Source: Paraphaeosphaeria minitans
Taxonomy: Eukaryota > Ascomycota > Dothideomycetes > Pleosporales > Didymosphaeriaceae
Length of the DNA stretch: 64,000 nucleotides
Assembly (NCBI GenBank): GCA_015832175.1
Contig: WJXW01000017.1
Span: 124,001 to 188,000, forward strand
Direction: 5' to 3'
Positions 1-9,422 of the stretch are shown piece after piece (the stretch's first letter is position 1; each line of letters begins with the position of its first letter). The translations under genes were made by a program, and so were the position numbers. Below the pieces are notes generated by a model. It saw only the letters and a program-made list of their open reading frames with translations, was not told the DNA's origin and searched no databases.

Positions 1-523
1 GGGCGACGGGCTCTTCTATGAATGCTGGCGTGCGTTCGATAATCTCGTGGGCGAGCCCTCGGTGCGAATGGCTCGGTTTGTGCAGATTGACGCTGCTCGA
101 GCTTGTCGACAGCGAGCCGGCGTTTGAGGAATGTGTCGACCGCTGCTCTCGGTATACGGCTATTCTCGCCTTGTGCGCGTCCTCGAGCTTCTCGGCATGT
201 CTTGACCCGCGCAGATACGAGGGTATAAAGAAAGCGGGCGCTCCGGCCTCTTGCAAGGCGCTGGACCACCCCATGTGGCCCATTTGACTTGTATACGACG
301 GGACGGGCCCGCTCCGACTCAGTGAGTTGGACATGCTGCCGTGGTGGGCGTCGGCGTCTATCGAGCGTGCGTGGCGGGAGTAAGAGTGGGAGGACGTTGC
401 GAGCGGGAACGAGCCGCTGTTGGCCAGGTGAGAGAACTGTCCTGCGCGCGCAGGAACAGGATTGGACTGGCTACTGGCTGAATTCCCCGAAGCTACCTGC
501 GCGTACGAGCCTCGGCGGAACAT
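1..523 (-). CDS. N-terminal part of a RanBPM-like (SPRY/CTLH-type) protein, cut by window edge
   Basis: Reading the minus strand from an ATG at 523 gives 174 uninterrupted codons that run off position 1. The protein starts MFRRGSYAQVASG, has a Ser/Gly/His-rich disordered stretch (about residues 15-90), then a conserved block FFIPSYLRGSRHAEKLEDAHKA (in two parts, residues 98-119), a poly-Ser stretch (138-145) and HRGLAHEIIERTP near 154-166. This order matches what I know of the N-terminal region of fungal RanBPM/VID30-like SPRY proteins, where the SPRY domain follows; that domain would lie outside the window, so the family name rests on the leader alone. RanBPM-type proteins are scaffolds of the CTLH/GID ubiquitin ligase. 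The plus-strand frames across here have no protein-like composition. No intron is visible in this part. Confidence 0.68.
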   Translation of the reverse strand, partial: MFRRGSYAQVASGNSASSQSNPVPARAGQFSHLANSGSFPLATSSHSYSRHARSIDADAHHGSMSNSLSRSGPVPSYTSQMGHMGWSSALQEAGAPAFFIPSYLRGSRHAEKLEDAHKARIAVYREQRSTHSSNAGSLSTSSSSVNLHKPSHSHRGLAHEIIERTPAFIEEPVA

Positions 524-1137
524 GGCGGTGAGGGTCTGGCAGCTCGTAGTAGTGTGTCGGCAAGCGGCGGTAGGAAGCAGGTACGGAAGCAGCCACGCCC
601 AGCGCGGTAGTCAAACACGGTGAGATGCGACGGCTAGAAGAATGTGTCGGATGCCGTGGGTAGGGTGGCAGAGAACGGAGGCAGGGGCGTGTGCAGCGAC
701 AGTCAGAAGAGCTGCGAATGGTAGGTTGGTTGACGAGCCCGGGCGAGATGGCGGCGACGAGGAAGGAAACGTCGTTCGTCAACGCCGCTCAAAGTTCTTC
801 AGAGCTGGGTCAGCAAACACATTCATCGTTGGTGCAAGAAAGTCTGGTTGTGGTGCGTGGACAGCAACCCGCGGGGAGAGTCGGACGGGGTCGTCAACGA
901 GCTCAGTGATGGCGTCGATGCGAACAGAGCGAGGTTCCATGCACGCCCCCGCACTATTATACGCTACATGGCCGGGTGCATCTGCTCACTGATAACACGA
1001 CCTATCTTGCGCCGTCACAAGATCAAACAACTGGAACCGCAGCCTGCGTAGGGAAGCGTTGTGTTACGGGATGCTTTCAGCTTGAGCTTGGTCGCCGTTG
1101 ATAGCCCGTGTCGCGTTTACCTACCTATGCGAGCAGC

Positions 1138-1545
1138 AAGCCTCACAGAGCAATACACACACCATGACGAGTACGTCTTGGATGCATTCCCCTCTTCTAC
1201 ATTGATAGCCGCAGCACAGCAACACACCACACTATCTTGAGTAAGTTGAATGCATTTACCTCTTCTACGTTAATAGCCACAGCACAGCAATATACATATT
1301 ATGACGAGTACGTCTTGAATGCATCTCTACGATGATAGTCGCAGCACAGCAATACAATATACTATGATAAGTAAATTTCAATACATTTGTCTCTTCTACA
1401 TTAATAGTCACAGCAGAGCAATATACATATTAGGACGAGTACGTCTTGAACGCATCTCTACGTTTATAACCGCAGCACAGCAACACTCCACACCATCACA
1501 GGTAAATCTTGCATGTCTACACCAATAGCCACCGCGATACAATGT
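1138..1545. repeat. Degenerate tandem repeat with a dimeric 131-bp higher-order unit
   Basis: A core similar to ATAGCCACAGCACAGCAA recurs at 1205, 1273, 1335, 1404, 1466 and, degraded, at 1525; a weaker copy lies near 1138-1155. The spacings are 68, 62, 69, 62 and 59 bp. The long and short spacings alternate, so the array is built from a dimer of about 131 bp. The motif GACGAGTACGTCTTG occurs once per dimer (near 1165, 1303 and 1434). No coding frame persists through it. Confidence 0.8.
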
Positions 1546-1722
1546 GCGCACATCACGTCAAGCGCGCAAAAGTACAAACAACGAAGCTCGAGTCGCACTC
1601 GGTGCAAAGAGTACACCGTGCTAGATGCCTTTTCTTGCTGTACGTGTACAAATAGCCGCACGGCATCTAGCGTTGCACCGAACCCAGTTCCCTACGTTAC
1701 CCACCCGGTCAAAAAAGAAGAA

Positions 1723-1737
1723 CCCCCCCCCCCCCCC
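1723..1737. repeat. C15 homopolymer
   Basis: Fifteen consecutive C residues, preceded by an A/G stretch. It is a G-run on the minus strand. Nothing shows a function. Confidence 0.95.
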
Positions 1738-2068
1738 AAGGGCATCGCGCGCACGCACGTAAAGGTCACCCGCCCATGCTAGCCGCAAACGCCATCGCTA
1801 TCCAGACCTGAATCCTAAAAAAAATAACCCCCAGCTTCATCCCAAGCCCGCCTCGGGTCCCAATGCGCCAGGCGTAACGTGCAAATCAAATAGTATACAA
1901 ATACAGCAGTGGAGAAGAAGCTCCATGCAAGAGCATGCCAAGAAGGGAAGCAGTGTACCCAGAACGTAGTCGTGGATGGATGGGCAAAGGGAACATCATG
2001 GTCCCGTGCATGGCACGGAGAATGGTTGGAACGGTGTGGCCCAATTGACGACAGCGAGTGCTGATGCG

Positions 2069-2830
2069 TCATGAAGCGGCGGCAAGGGGAGTCGGTGAGC
2101 TTGCGAGGCGTGCCGGCGGCACGGGTGTGCCGGCGTCTCCATTGAGGCCGCTCCTGTCGCTGACGGCGCTGCTCTCATCCTTGATCTTGGAGTCGCTGGA
2201 ACCGGTGGTGTCGCTCTTGACGTCCTCGGAGAAGACGGAGCTCTTGAGAGGTGCTCGCCAGGTGGGTGCCTCCCAGACCACGCCGGTGAAGCTGCGGATT
2301 TGGAACGACTTCTTTCCCCACTTGCGGCAGGGCTTGCCGGATCGGTCGAGCGCGCGTAGGTTGGCGTTGATGGTGCCCATGTTGGCTTTGGGGCCCAGCT
2401 TCTGTGCAGGTGCAGGAGTAGCAAAGGGGGCCTTGTTGTTCGGGTCGTTGATCATGTCGCCCCTATGTTGCTGTTAGCATCGGCCTTGTGTGCAGAAGAG
2501 GTGTACTTGCATGCGTTGCTTCTTCTTCGGGCCGGGCTTGCCCCGTGGCTTGGGGGTGCCGTCGACGGCGGCAGCACTCCTCTTGGTGCCGGCACTGACA
2601 CGCGGACTGGGCTTCTTCTTGCCCTTCAGATCCGTCGCGGGGGGTGCCAACAGGCCGTTGTCGACGCCGGGGGTGTCGAGGGGCGTCGGCTCGACGATGT
2701 GGGCAGGCGTGTTGGGCGACGACGAGAGCCTGTCCGATGAGTTTGACGACGGCTCGTGGGGGAACTTGGCCAGGGCCTCGGGCGCCAGCGGGAGCCTGAC
2801 AAGCAGCGACTTGCTCTTTGTCGAGGACAT
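2069..2830 (-). CDS. ies4: INO80 complex subunit Ies4-like protein
   Basis: Exons 2830-2511 and 2462-2069 join to a 237-residue protein. Ies4 is a small fungal-type subunit of the INO80 nucleosome-remodelling complex in the nucleus. Family signs: the N-terminus MSSTKSKSLLVRLPL followed by FPHE (residues 1-27), a Lys/Pro-rich middle (KPRGKPGPKKK, about 95-105), and the C-terminal block KLGPKANMGTINANLRALD followed by KPCRKW, SFTGV and PTW (about 129-170). The last 50 residues are Ser/Ala/Pro-rich. I chose the ATG at 2830 because family homology starts there; upstream in frame are only His and Ala homopolymers from the microsatellite. The two halves are in frame only if the 48-nt intron uses a GC donor. 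The 36-nt GT alternative is too short. Confidence 0.85.
2463..2510 (-). other. GC-AG intron of the Ies4 gene
   Basis: On the minus strand the donor is GCAAGT (2510-2505), the best form known for GC donors. The branch-like GCTAAC is at 2478-2473 and the acceptor ATAG ends at 2463. Length is 48 nt. The nearest GT donor (2506) with the same acceptor breaks the frame. Confidence 0.7.
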
Positions 2831-4657
2831 GGCGATGGCGATGGCGGCGGCGGCGGCGGCGGCAGAGCGACGACGATGTCTGGTGGCAGCAGTGGGAATA
2901 AAAAGGGCGGGCAGCAGCAAGGCCGACGATGCGCGTCGGCGGGGGTGGTGGTGGTGGTGGTGGTGGTGGTGGTGGTGGTGGTGGTGAAGAAGGTGGTGAA
3001 GAAGGTGGTGAAGAAGGTGGTGAAGAAGGGCGTTGGGTTGATTCAACAAGTCAGCTGCTGGGTGGTGCGTTCCCTTCTGTAGCGCTTGCCCAAGCTTTGT
3101 GTGGCTAGGACGTCGAAAGCTGAGGTGGCCGCTCAGGGTCTGTCGCACGTCGCTGGGAGCGTGGTCATGGCGGTGTGCAGCGTGCAAAAGGAGGACGGAG
3201 GTGCGCAAGGGCGAGGGCGAGGGCGAGGGCGAGGGCGGTGGGCGTGAAGCCGGGGTTGGCACACTGAGGGTTTGATGGGGCCGGCCATGATGGGTGGGCT
3301 GCGGCGGGCTCAGGTGTGCACGGCGACTCTGCTCATCTAGCGAGTGATTCCCAAGCCGAAGCGTGGAGAGAGAGGTTCAGGGCACGATGGGGGGTGCTAG
3401 TCCCCATCCGGACGCGTCCTGCTTCCCTCGGTCACGTCGTCGAAGGCGCGAAATGCCGGCAGAGAAGACGCACCGCAGCAGAATCAGCAGCAGCAGCAGC
3501 AGCAGCAGCGAGCAGATGCAACGACATGTTCCTTCGTAACCGCAGGTACTTTGCTTTGCGCGCTAGAGTGCAGATTTGGTCCGCCATCGCCCGTCCTGCT
3601 TGCTGCCACAGTGCCAATGCCTCCTACCCGCCCGTCCTGCTTGCTGCCACAGTCCTACCCGCCTTTCCTTGCGAACAAGGCCGCGCCACTCCCGCCCCGT
3701 GGAACAAAGCCTTCTTTTGCTCGCAGCCTGCCCCTGATTCTCATCTATCATCTATCTAGCTATTATTACTTAGTAGCCATCTCACTGCCTCCTCTCGCGG
3801 CCGTGCTTCTCAAGCCCGGCCAAGCGCCAGAGCTTGCGTGCGTGCGTGGTCCATCCGCCATCTTCACCCCCCGCCGCATCGCAAGCCCAGCCACCAGCAG
3901 TCGCGAGCCCCTTCCGCCACCTCCCTGGCGCGTCCAAGGCGTGCGCTGATCACGTCGGTCGGTCGGTCGGTCGGTGGTCGGCATGCTGGACCATGGGGTT
4001 GCACTGGTGCAGACGCTTGCCGTGGCGCGCTGGCAGCTCCTCATGGCCCCCTCTGCCCTGATCCAGACTGCGCTCGTGTTTCCGCGAGTTGTGCCCAGGC
4101 CCTGCCTTCATCTCCCACCCCGATGCGGCCTAGTAGCACGTGATGCTCCCCTCTCCCATCTCCCATCTGCACGGCTAGGTACTCTGCCCCAGCCTGCAAT
4201 GACGACGCTATGCAGTGCAGTGCAGCGCAGTGACGCGGCAACGTGTCGTCGAAACCAACACCCCCGAGGCCATGCCATGCGATAAGCCCCAACAAACCCT
4301 CCCTGGGGTTCCTGTGGACATCACGCTGCAACACCATTTTTCGTTCCAATACGGGCTTTGCAATTTATATCACCAGCCCTACCATGTCCTGCTACCGTCA
4401 CGACTTCTCCCTCTGCCCTCCCACCCGTGGGTATCGTGAAAGAATGTCGTCCCGCTCAGCTGCACATTTCCGCCACCTTGAAATGCCAACGCTCCGCCCT
4501 GAAGATAGGTACCTACAAACGCCGTTACCGTCCTTGAAAACCAACTGTTTCGTGAAAGCCCAACGCCCTGTACGCCCCGACGAAGACAAAAGAAACCCCG
4601 GCCAGCAGCGTAACCATTCGTCGTGATAGAAAAGCATGCGTCTTCAGGTAGACCGTC
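2831..4657. other. Promoter/leader of ies4 and spacer to the 4658-5479 gene
   Basis: No gene is supported. Next to the ies4 start are low-complexity tracts: GCG/GAT repeats at 2832-2862, the GTG and GAAGAAGGTGGT repeats at 2945-3029, and GGGCGA repeats at 3209-3237. Further right are an AGC run (about 3483-3508), a 23-bp direct duplication (3590-3612 and 3631-3653) and five GGTC/GGTCG units (about 3955-3978). Frames of up to 165 codons here come from the repeats or from chance openness in GC-rich DNA. Confidence 0.6.
2945..3029. repeat. GTG trinucleotide microsatellite followed by 12-bp GAAGAAGGTGGT units
   Basis: About 13-14 GTG triplets (2945-2985) pass directly into 12-bp units. On the minus strand it would lie in the transcribed leader or promoter of ies4, about 115-200 bp upstream of its ATG, as a CAC run. 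It creates poly-His and poly-Trp frames that are not genes. Confidence 0.9.
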
Positions 4658-5479
4658 TCACAACTCTGTCCAGTGCACCGTTTCGACTCGTTCTATCTCG
4701 TAGTAATTTCTCTTTCTCTCCTTCTTCTCCGCCGGGTTCTTCCGCTTGAGTAAGTTCTTCACCCGCGACGTCAGCTTCCCAAGGGAATCCTGTGGAGGCT
4801 GTTCTTCCTCCTTCTTTTCCCGCTCTCCCTCCTTCGTACCCTGCTCTTCCTCGGCCGCCACATGCTTCTCCTTTTGCGGTTCTTCCTCCTGTATCGACAC
4901 AACCGGATGGGATGGCACCGGTGCGTGTGCGTGTGCGTGTGCAGCCATCTCTTTGCCAATCAGGCTCTTCGCCTTGTGCCTTGAGAATCGCTTCTTCGGC
5001 GGCTTTTGCAGAGGCACCAACATGTCCCACGCAGGCTCGCCAGGCGTAACATCCCCCGCCTTCACGTGCGGCAGCAACACCAAGGTCGAGCCATCCCAAC
5101 TCGACCCCTGGTGAGGTGAGTAGGCTGGCGTGGAAGGCTCCGAGTCGATCAGGGTACCGAAAGATTTGGCAGACATGGGTGGGGATTTGGGTCGCGGCGT
5201 GGAGGGAGACAAGGCTGGCATGGGTGACATGGGCGGAAAGGGTGACCTGGGCTCACTGTAGCTCGGGCGTGGCGAAGGTGGGAGGCCGGAGAAACGGTGG
5301 TGGGGTGTGACGAGGCTGTTTGGCGAGAGCAGCGATGGCTCCTTTGGCATGCCGTGGCTCGTCAGGGCAGAGTATTCGGTGCGAGAGCCGGAGCGTCTGT
5401 GGCTGCTGGTCGTGGGCCCAGACGCAGACGATATAGACATTGACCGGGCGGACAAGGCGGGTGAGCGGGTTGAGCCCAT
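4658..5479 (-). CDS. Uncharacterised disordered, basic-tailed protein
   Basis: The minus-strand frame from ATG 5479 to TGA at 4660-4658 encodes 273 residues. The frame is open further upstream (to 5707) but only from a GTG, so I start at the first ATG (context GGCCATGGGC). Residues 1-125 are Ser/Pro-rich with SP and TP motifs (PPSPRPSYSEP, DSEPSTPAYSP). A short ordered-looking core follows: WDGSTLVLLPHV (about 128-139) and EPAWDMLVPLQ (about 148-158). A His-Ala repeat (about 180-187) comes from a GTGTGC repeat in the DNA. The C-terminus is Glu/Lys-rich, then strongly basic (LLKRKNPAEKKERKR, about 240-258), which could be a nuclear signal. I think similar SEPSTPAYSP / W-DGSTLVLLP proteins occur in other Dothideomycetes, but no function is known to me. 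Confidence 0.72.
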   Translation of the reverse strand: MGSTRSPALSARSMSISSASGPTTSSHRRSGSRTEYSALTSHGMPKEPSLLSPNSLVTPHHRFSGLPPSPRPSYSEPRSPFPPMSPMPALSPSTPRPKSPPMSAKSFGTLIDSEPSTPAYSPHQGSSWDGSTLVLLPHVKAGDVTPGEPAWDMLVPLQKPPKKRFSRHKAKSLIGKEMAAHAHAHAPVPSHPVVSIQEEEPQKEKHVAAEEEQGTKEGEREKKEEEQPPQDSLGKLTSRVKNLLKRKNPAEKKERKRNYYEIERVETVHWTEL

Positions 5480-6140
5480 GGCCGTAGGTCGTACAAGTCT
5501 CGGCTGGTCAATGAAAGGGTAGGCGAATGGGACACGAGATACAAGGGAGTCGACACGCGACCAGCCAGCGCCTAACAGTTGGTAGCGGAACTGGAGGGGT
5601 ATCAAGCGCCAGGCGGAAGCTGGCGAAAACCAAGAAGAACAGCTGAGTTTAAGCACTCGGGCTCTCAGCAAATTGGTTGCAAGTAAGCCAGGCAGAGGCC
5701 GTGTCACCTGCGAGGCTTGCAGGCAACTGTCGTTATAACAAGGCCAGAGGGTTGGTGTACCGGCTCACTGGGAGCGGCATCCTCTGGCAAAGCCTGATGT
5801 TTTTTGCGGCGTAGTCGACCTCAAAGACGCAAGATCAGCCTGGCTGGCTTTGGTGTGTCATGCGGCATGGGACGGTTGCGGGTGTACTCTTGTCACCCGC
5901 GACCGTTGACGAGCAGCGTTGTATATGCGCGCTAGACCCTGCAAAGGACTGGCGCTTAGGATGCGCGTCACCATTGGTGTGTGTAAAGAACCGCCCCGCC
6001 GATCGTGGAGGTGGTTCGTCGGGGGGAAGGCGGCTGGAGGGGCGGATCGCGGCTGTTTCCAACGACGGTTTGTATGGGGCAGTTGGACTAGATAGATGGC
6101 TGGACCGCCGTCAACCGACCCACTGGCCCACGGGGGGTGA

Positions 6141-6219
6141 GCTGGACGCTGGATGCTGGATGTTGGATGCTGGACACTGGATGCTGGATGCTGGATGCTG
6201 GATGCTGGAACGCTGGAAC
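6141..6219. repeat. 7-bp minisatellite, consensus GGATGCT
   Basis: About eleven copies of GGATGCT and variants (GGACGCT, GGATGTT, GGACACT, GGAACGCT) lie in tandem. Confidence 0.85.
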
Positions 6220-6228
6220 GAGACGCCT

Positions 6229-6402
6229 TCTACCAACGTCTACCTGACGAATGGACAGTCCACCAGCGTCTACCTATCTAGGTAAGGTCCTAACGAATGG
6301 ACAGCCCACCAACGTCTACCTAGGTAAGGTCCTGACGAATGAGCAGTCCACGCGCATTGGATCCACCGCTACCTAGCCAACGTCCACCTAACGAATGGAC
6401 AT
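6229..6402. repeat. Degenerate tandem repeat of about 43-47 bp
   Basis: Units contain CGAATGGACAGTCCACC, then ACGTCTACCTAGGTAAGGTCC. Three clear copies start near 6248, 6293 and 6335, with a partial fourth to 6402. Confidence 0.75.
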
Positions 6403-7229
6403 GGGCAGAGCGAAGTTCAGGGCGTCCAAACACCACATCTGGTTCCTCTGCACTTCCCCTCATCAGCTCGCAGCAGAGAGAGAGAGCCCGGGAACGAGTC
6501 GTCGCCAATAGTAGTCAGACAGCCCGCTTTTCTGTTATTTGGAGCGAGGGGAGCGGTGCCAATGAGCAACGTGAAGCGCAACTGCGCCGCAAAAGCACTC
6601 TGAGTTTCTGCGCCGCCAAAAGAGACCGGGGCAAACCAGCCAGCTGGGTTCAGCCGTTTGTGGCCTGCTTCGCGTCTGACTGGCCACCTTCACCGGTGAC
6701 GCTCGACAGTCAGAGGAAGTGCCACTCCCGCCGCCCAAGGACGCTCCCGCCGCCTTTGCATGAAGCTGAGGAGGAAAGTGGGTCTCGGGATGCTGATGTC
6801 TACACAGTATCCACCCGGGTTGGCATGTTACGTACCGCAGGCGAGTATGTGATGGCGAGGACTGATGAGGCCGCCGTCCTGCAGTGTAGCCTGTTAAGCG
6901 CCACCTGCGACCAGGGGGCAGTACCTACCTACCTACCGTACCGTTAGCGAGTAGGTACACCGAGGACTGTTCGGCGACGAGATACAGCATACAGCAATCG
7001 GCAACAGCTGGAGAAGGTGGCCAACGCAGACGGTTCGTTATCTTCCAGGTGATGAGGTGGTCGCAGTGGGCCAGTGCGCCAGTGGATCGAGCCGCGGATG
7101 AATTGGCAGCCCTCGGGGAGATGCGTTGGGGAGGCACGGTCTGTTGGCGAAGGCTTACCTGGTGATGACGGCTCGGCCTGCGCTGGGCCTCGTACCGAAG
7201 ATGAAGACGACTGGAGGCCGTCACGTAAT

Positions 7230-7317
7230 AGTCTAGTCCGATCTAGGTAGTCGAGTCGAGTCCTGTCTAGTCCAGTTTAGTCCAGACAGGCACAGTCTAG
7301 TCCAACCTAGTCTAGTG
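7230..7317. repeat. TCTAGTCCA-type short tandem repeat
   Basis: TCTAGTCC, TTTAGTCC, TCGAGTCC and similar 9-10 bp units recur about nine times. Confidence 0.7.
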
Positions 7318-7530
7318 CATCTGCATTGTGCTCCTAGGTCGAATCAGGGCAAGCGCCGCTCGGGATCACCACGGCTCCGATCCACGTGAGAGATAGGGCA
7401 GACTACCCCTCGACACATGCTAGTCTATCCAACAGACAGACGGTGTGTTGCCGCAATCGATAGTCTCGGTGTTTTGTCGTCGTACATGTGAACAGGCGGA
7501 AATGCGTAAACCTTTCTGCAATCTTCATCC

Positions 7531-7667
7531 GCTTACCGGAGAGCCTGGAGGCTTACCGGAGCGACTGGCCGTTGACTGCAGAGACGGGATGCTCACCGGA
7601 GAGACCGAAAGCTTACCGGGGAGACTGGACGCTTACCGGGGGACTGGACGCTTTCCGGGGAGACTGG
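7531..7667. repeat. About 20-bp minisatellite, GCTTACCGGAGAGACTGGAC
   Basis: Seven imperfect copies, two of them with CCGGGG in place of CCGGAG. Partly open frames cross it in two registers, but they are repeat artefacts. Confidence 0.8.
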
Positions 7668-8084
7668 GCCGATGCTCTTCAATTGCCTAGGCGATGACAT
7701 TCATTCTCCCTCGACCACGCACTGTCCTTTTTCTAGTCGTCCATGTTACCTTATCGCCCGGCCTGGGTGGTGGCTCATCATTCCGTGACGCGGCTCCAGG
7801 CCGAACGGAATGCATCGTCGAGGCCGTCGTTCACACAGTTCGAAGATTTGGTCCAAAAGTTTCAAGACCTACGAGTGCAGGACTGGAGGTCTTATTCACT
7901 TGACAGCATCATATAGGCCTCACCTCTTGCTGTACTTTCTGACGCCCTTTTCTCATCACGCGACATGCCGGTCAGTTGCTGTTGTTGTGACCGTGCTTCA
8001 TTCCGTCCTTTCAGCAATGGAATCTGTGGCATAATTTCCCTGGCGTAACCTCCAGATCAGGACATCATGTGCTCTCCTTCATTC

Positions 8085-8235
8085 CAGCATCAGGCCGATT
8101 CGCCGCCATCACAACAACATCACGCGCCTCTCGATTCCAGATAAATTCACTTCCCCGGGCCGAAACAGTCTCACCTCTGCAGCTACCTCTCCGCTACACA
8201 CTCTTCCCGCCACACTCCTTCTATCTCCATTCAGA
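8085..8235 (+). promoter_or_regulatory. CT-rich promoter/leader of the secreted-protein gene
   Basis: The 75 bp before the ATG at 8236 are almost free of G and rich in CT and CAC (for example CTACACACTCTTCCCGCC). This is the pyrimidine-rich leader common before strongly expressed filamentous-fungal genes. No clear TATA box; GATAAATTC near 8140 is only weakly TATA-like. Confidence 0.5.
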
Positions 8236-9422
8236 ATGAGGTTTGAAGGCCTCCCATCGCTCGCCCTGTTTGGCTTGGCAACCTCACACGCAATCCAGGT
8301 TCGTGCACCTGCTGAAGCCGCCGTAGCAGCAACAGCTGGCGATGGTGATAAGGGAAAGAACTGGCACCCTCACACCAAGGAGCCACACTTCTTCAACCTA
8401 CGAGTCAATGATCGATGCGACCCATTCAAACAGCCGGAACCAGAGACCCTGAAGTCACAGTGCCCGTTCGATTCCTATGCGATTAGACTGGAGAAGGGTA
8501 TCCTTGTTGCCACGCCTTACAACAAGTGGTGGGATCCCAAGCTGCCGACCTTCTTTGTGGATGATGATACCCAGCTGTACACCGTAAGCCAAACCATCCA
8601 TGACCTTCATCTGAACCCGCAGCTTACCCTACATCGCAACAGGTCAGCAAGGATCCTCTTCAACTCTACGTTGATTCCGTCACTGGTGCCGTGAAGTACA
8701 CCAAGGTCGGATGGCTCCCACCGAGCGCCATCTCCACTGGTTTCTACCACACTGGTAACAACCCCATCCAGCTCGTCGACCCGAGTCCATCCTACCTCAC
8801 CTGGCCTTCTACCTACGGCATCACCAAGGGCGGTAACTTCGCTCTCTGCCCGCTCGGAAGCACCGGACAATACCAGGTGTTCGTCAACAACTGGAACTTT
8901 GACCAGCAGGGTGTTGAGAAGAGGCGTTGCAAGTACTACGCACTCGCGGCGCTGAACGCGAACCCCTGGAAGAAGGAGCATTCGAAGCTCAAGGCCCGCG
9001 ACGACTACCCTACCTCGGATTACCCTACCGGAGACGAGGACTACCCCACCTCCTCCTGGGGCGACGACTCCTGGGGCTCCGACGACGATTCTTGGAGCAG
9101 CGATGATGACAGCGAATACCCCACCAAGGATACTGAGTACTCCAGCTGGCGCAAGAGCGACAAGGATGATAGCTACAGGAGCAAGGACGATGGCTACAAG
9201 AGCAAGGACGATGGCTACAAGAGCAAGGACGATGGCTACAAGAGCAAGGACGATGGCTACAAGAGCAAGGACGATGGCTACAAGAGCAAGGACGATGGCT
9301 ACAAGAGTAAGGACGATGGCTACACGGCCGAGAAGGATGGCTACGAGACATCCAAGCCCACGGACTATGAGACTGACCCTACCTGGGGAAGCGATGACTA
9401 CGAGACCTCCGAGGAGTGGTGA
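8236..9422 (+). CDS. Secreted PhiA-like cell-wall protein with an acidic repeat tail
   Basis: Exons 8236-8583 and 8643-9422 (GT-AG intron of 59 nt, branch-like CTTACC) give 375 residues. Residues 1-18 are a signal peptide (MRFEGLPSLALFGLATSHA). Residues 45-235 form the folded part, with four Cys (in NDRCDP, SQCPF, ALCPL and RRCKYY) that could make two disulfides, and the blocks FFVDDDTQLYTVS, LQLYVDSVTGAVKYT and QYQVFVNNW. The order of these blocks resembles the PhiA/FacC-type secreted proteins of Pezizomycotina, cell-wall or extracellular proteins linked to conidiation; the relation is inferred from pattern, so moderate. From about residue 245 the tail is disordered: DYPT and SWGSDDD-like acidic units, then seven tandem Y(R/K)SKDDG units. 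Splicing removes the in-frame extension present in the unspliced reading. Confidence 0.85.
8584..8642 (+). other. GT-AG intron of the PhiA-like gene
   Basis: Donor GTAAGC follows TACACC; the acceptor AACAG is followed by GTCAGCAAGGATCC. Phase 0. Removing it joins QLYT to VSKDPLQLYVD in one frame. Confidence 0.9.
9174..9320 (+). repeat. 21-bp coding minisatellite (seven units of Y-R/K-SKDDG)
   Basis: Seven nearly identical 21-bp units, five of them essentially perfect. The array stays in frame and makes a 49-residue charged tail. Antisense frames through it (poly-SHRPCSC) are shadows. Confidence 0.95.

Larger units (their letters stand above)
524..2068. other. Intergenic region between the RanBPM-like and Ies4 genes
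   Basis: About 1.5 kb without a supported gene. It should contain the promoter and 5' leader of the minus-strand RanBPM-like gene (just right of 523) and the 3' end of the minus-strand Ies4 gene (left of 2069). It holds the 62-69 bp tandem repeat and the C-run listed separately. Open frames of 65-142 codons occur on both strands, but they overlap each other and lack codon or domain signals. Confidence 0.6.
5480..8235. other. Long gene-poor spacer with four minisatellites
   Basis: No supported gene in 2.75 kb. It contains the upstream region of the minus-strand 4658-5479 gene, the four short tandem arrays listed separately (6141-6219, 6229-6402, 7230-7317, 7531-7667), and the promoter of the plus-strand gene at 8236. 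The largest open frame (6339-6947, plus, 202 codons) has no recognisable domain, and its composition looks like translated random GC-rich DNA. Confidence 0.6.

Noticed and set aside
2490..2987. Plus-strand frames with poly-Ala and poly-Trp or poly-Val over the Ies4 gene
   Set aside because: They are antisense to the recognisable Ies4 exons and to the GTG microsatellite; the residue runs come from the repeat.
5480..5707. N-terminal extension of the 4658-5479 protein
   Set aside because: It would need a GTG start; the first ATG is at 5479 in good context. A spliced upstream exon cannot be excluded.
6339..6947. 202-codon plus-strand frame in the gene-poor spacer
   Set aside because: No domain, no homology I recognise, random-looking residue order, and it starts inside a minisatellite.
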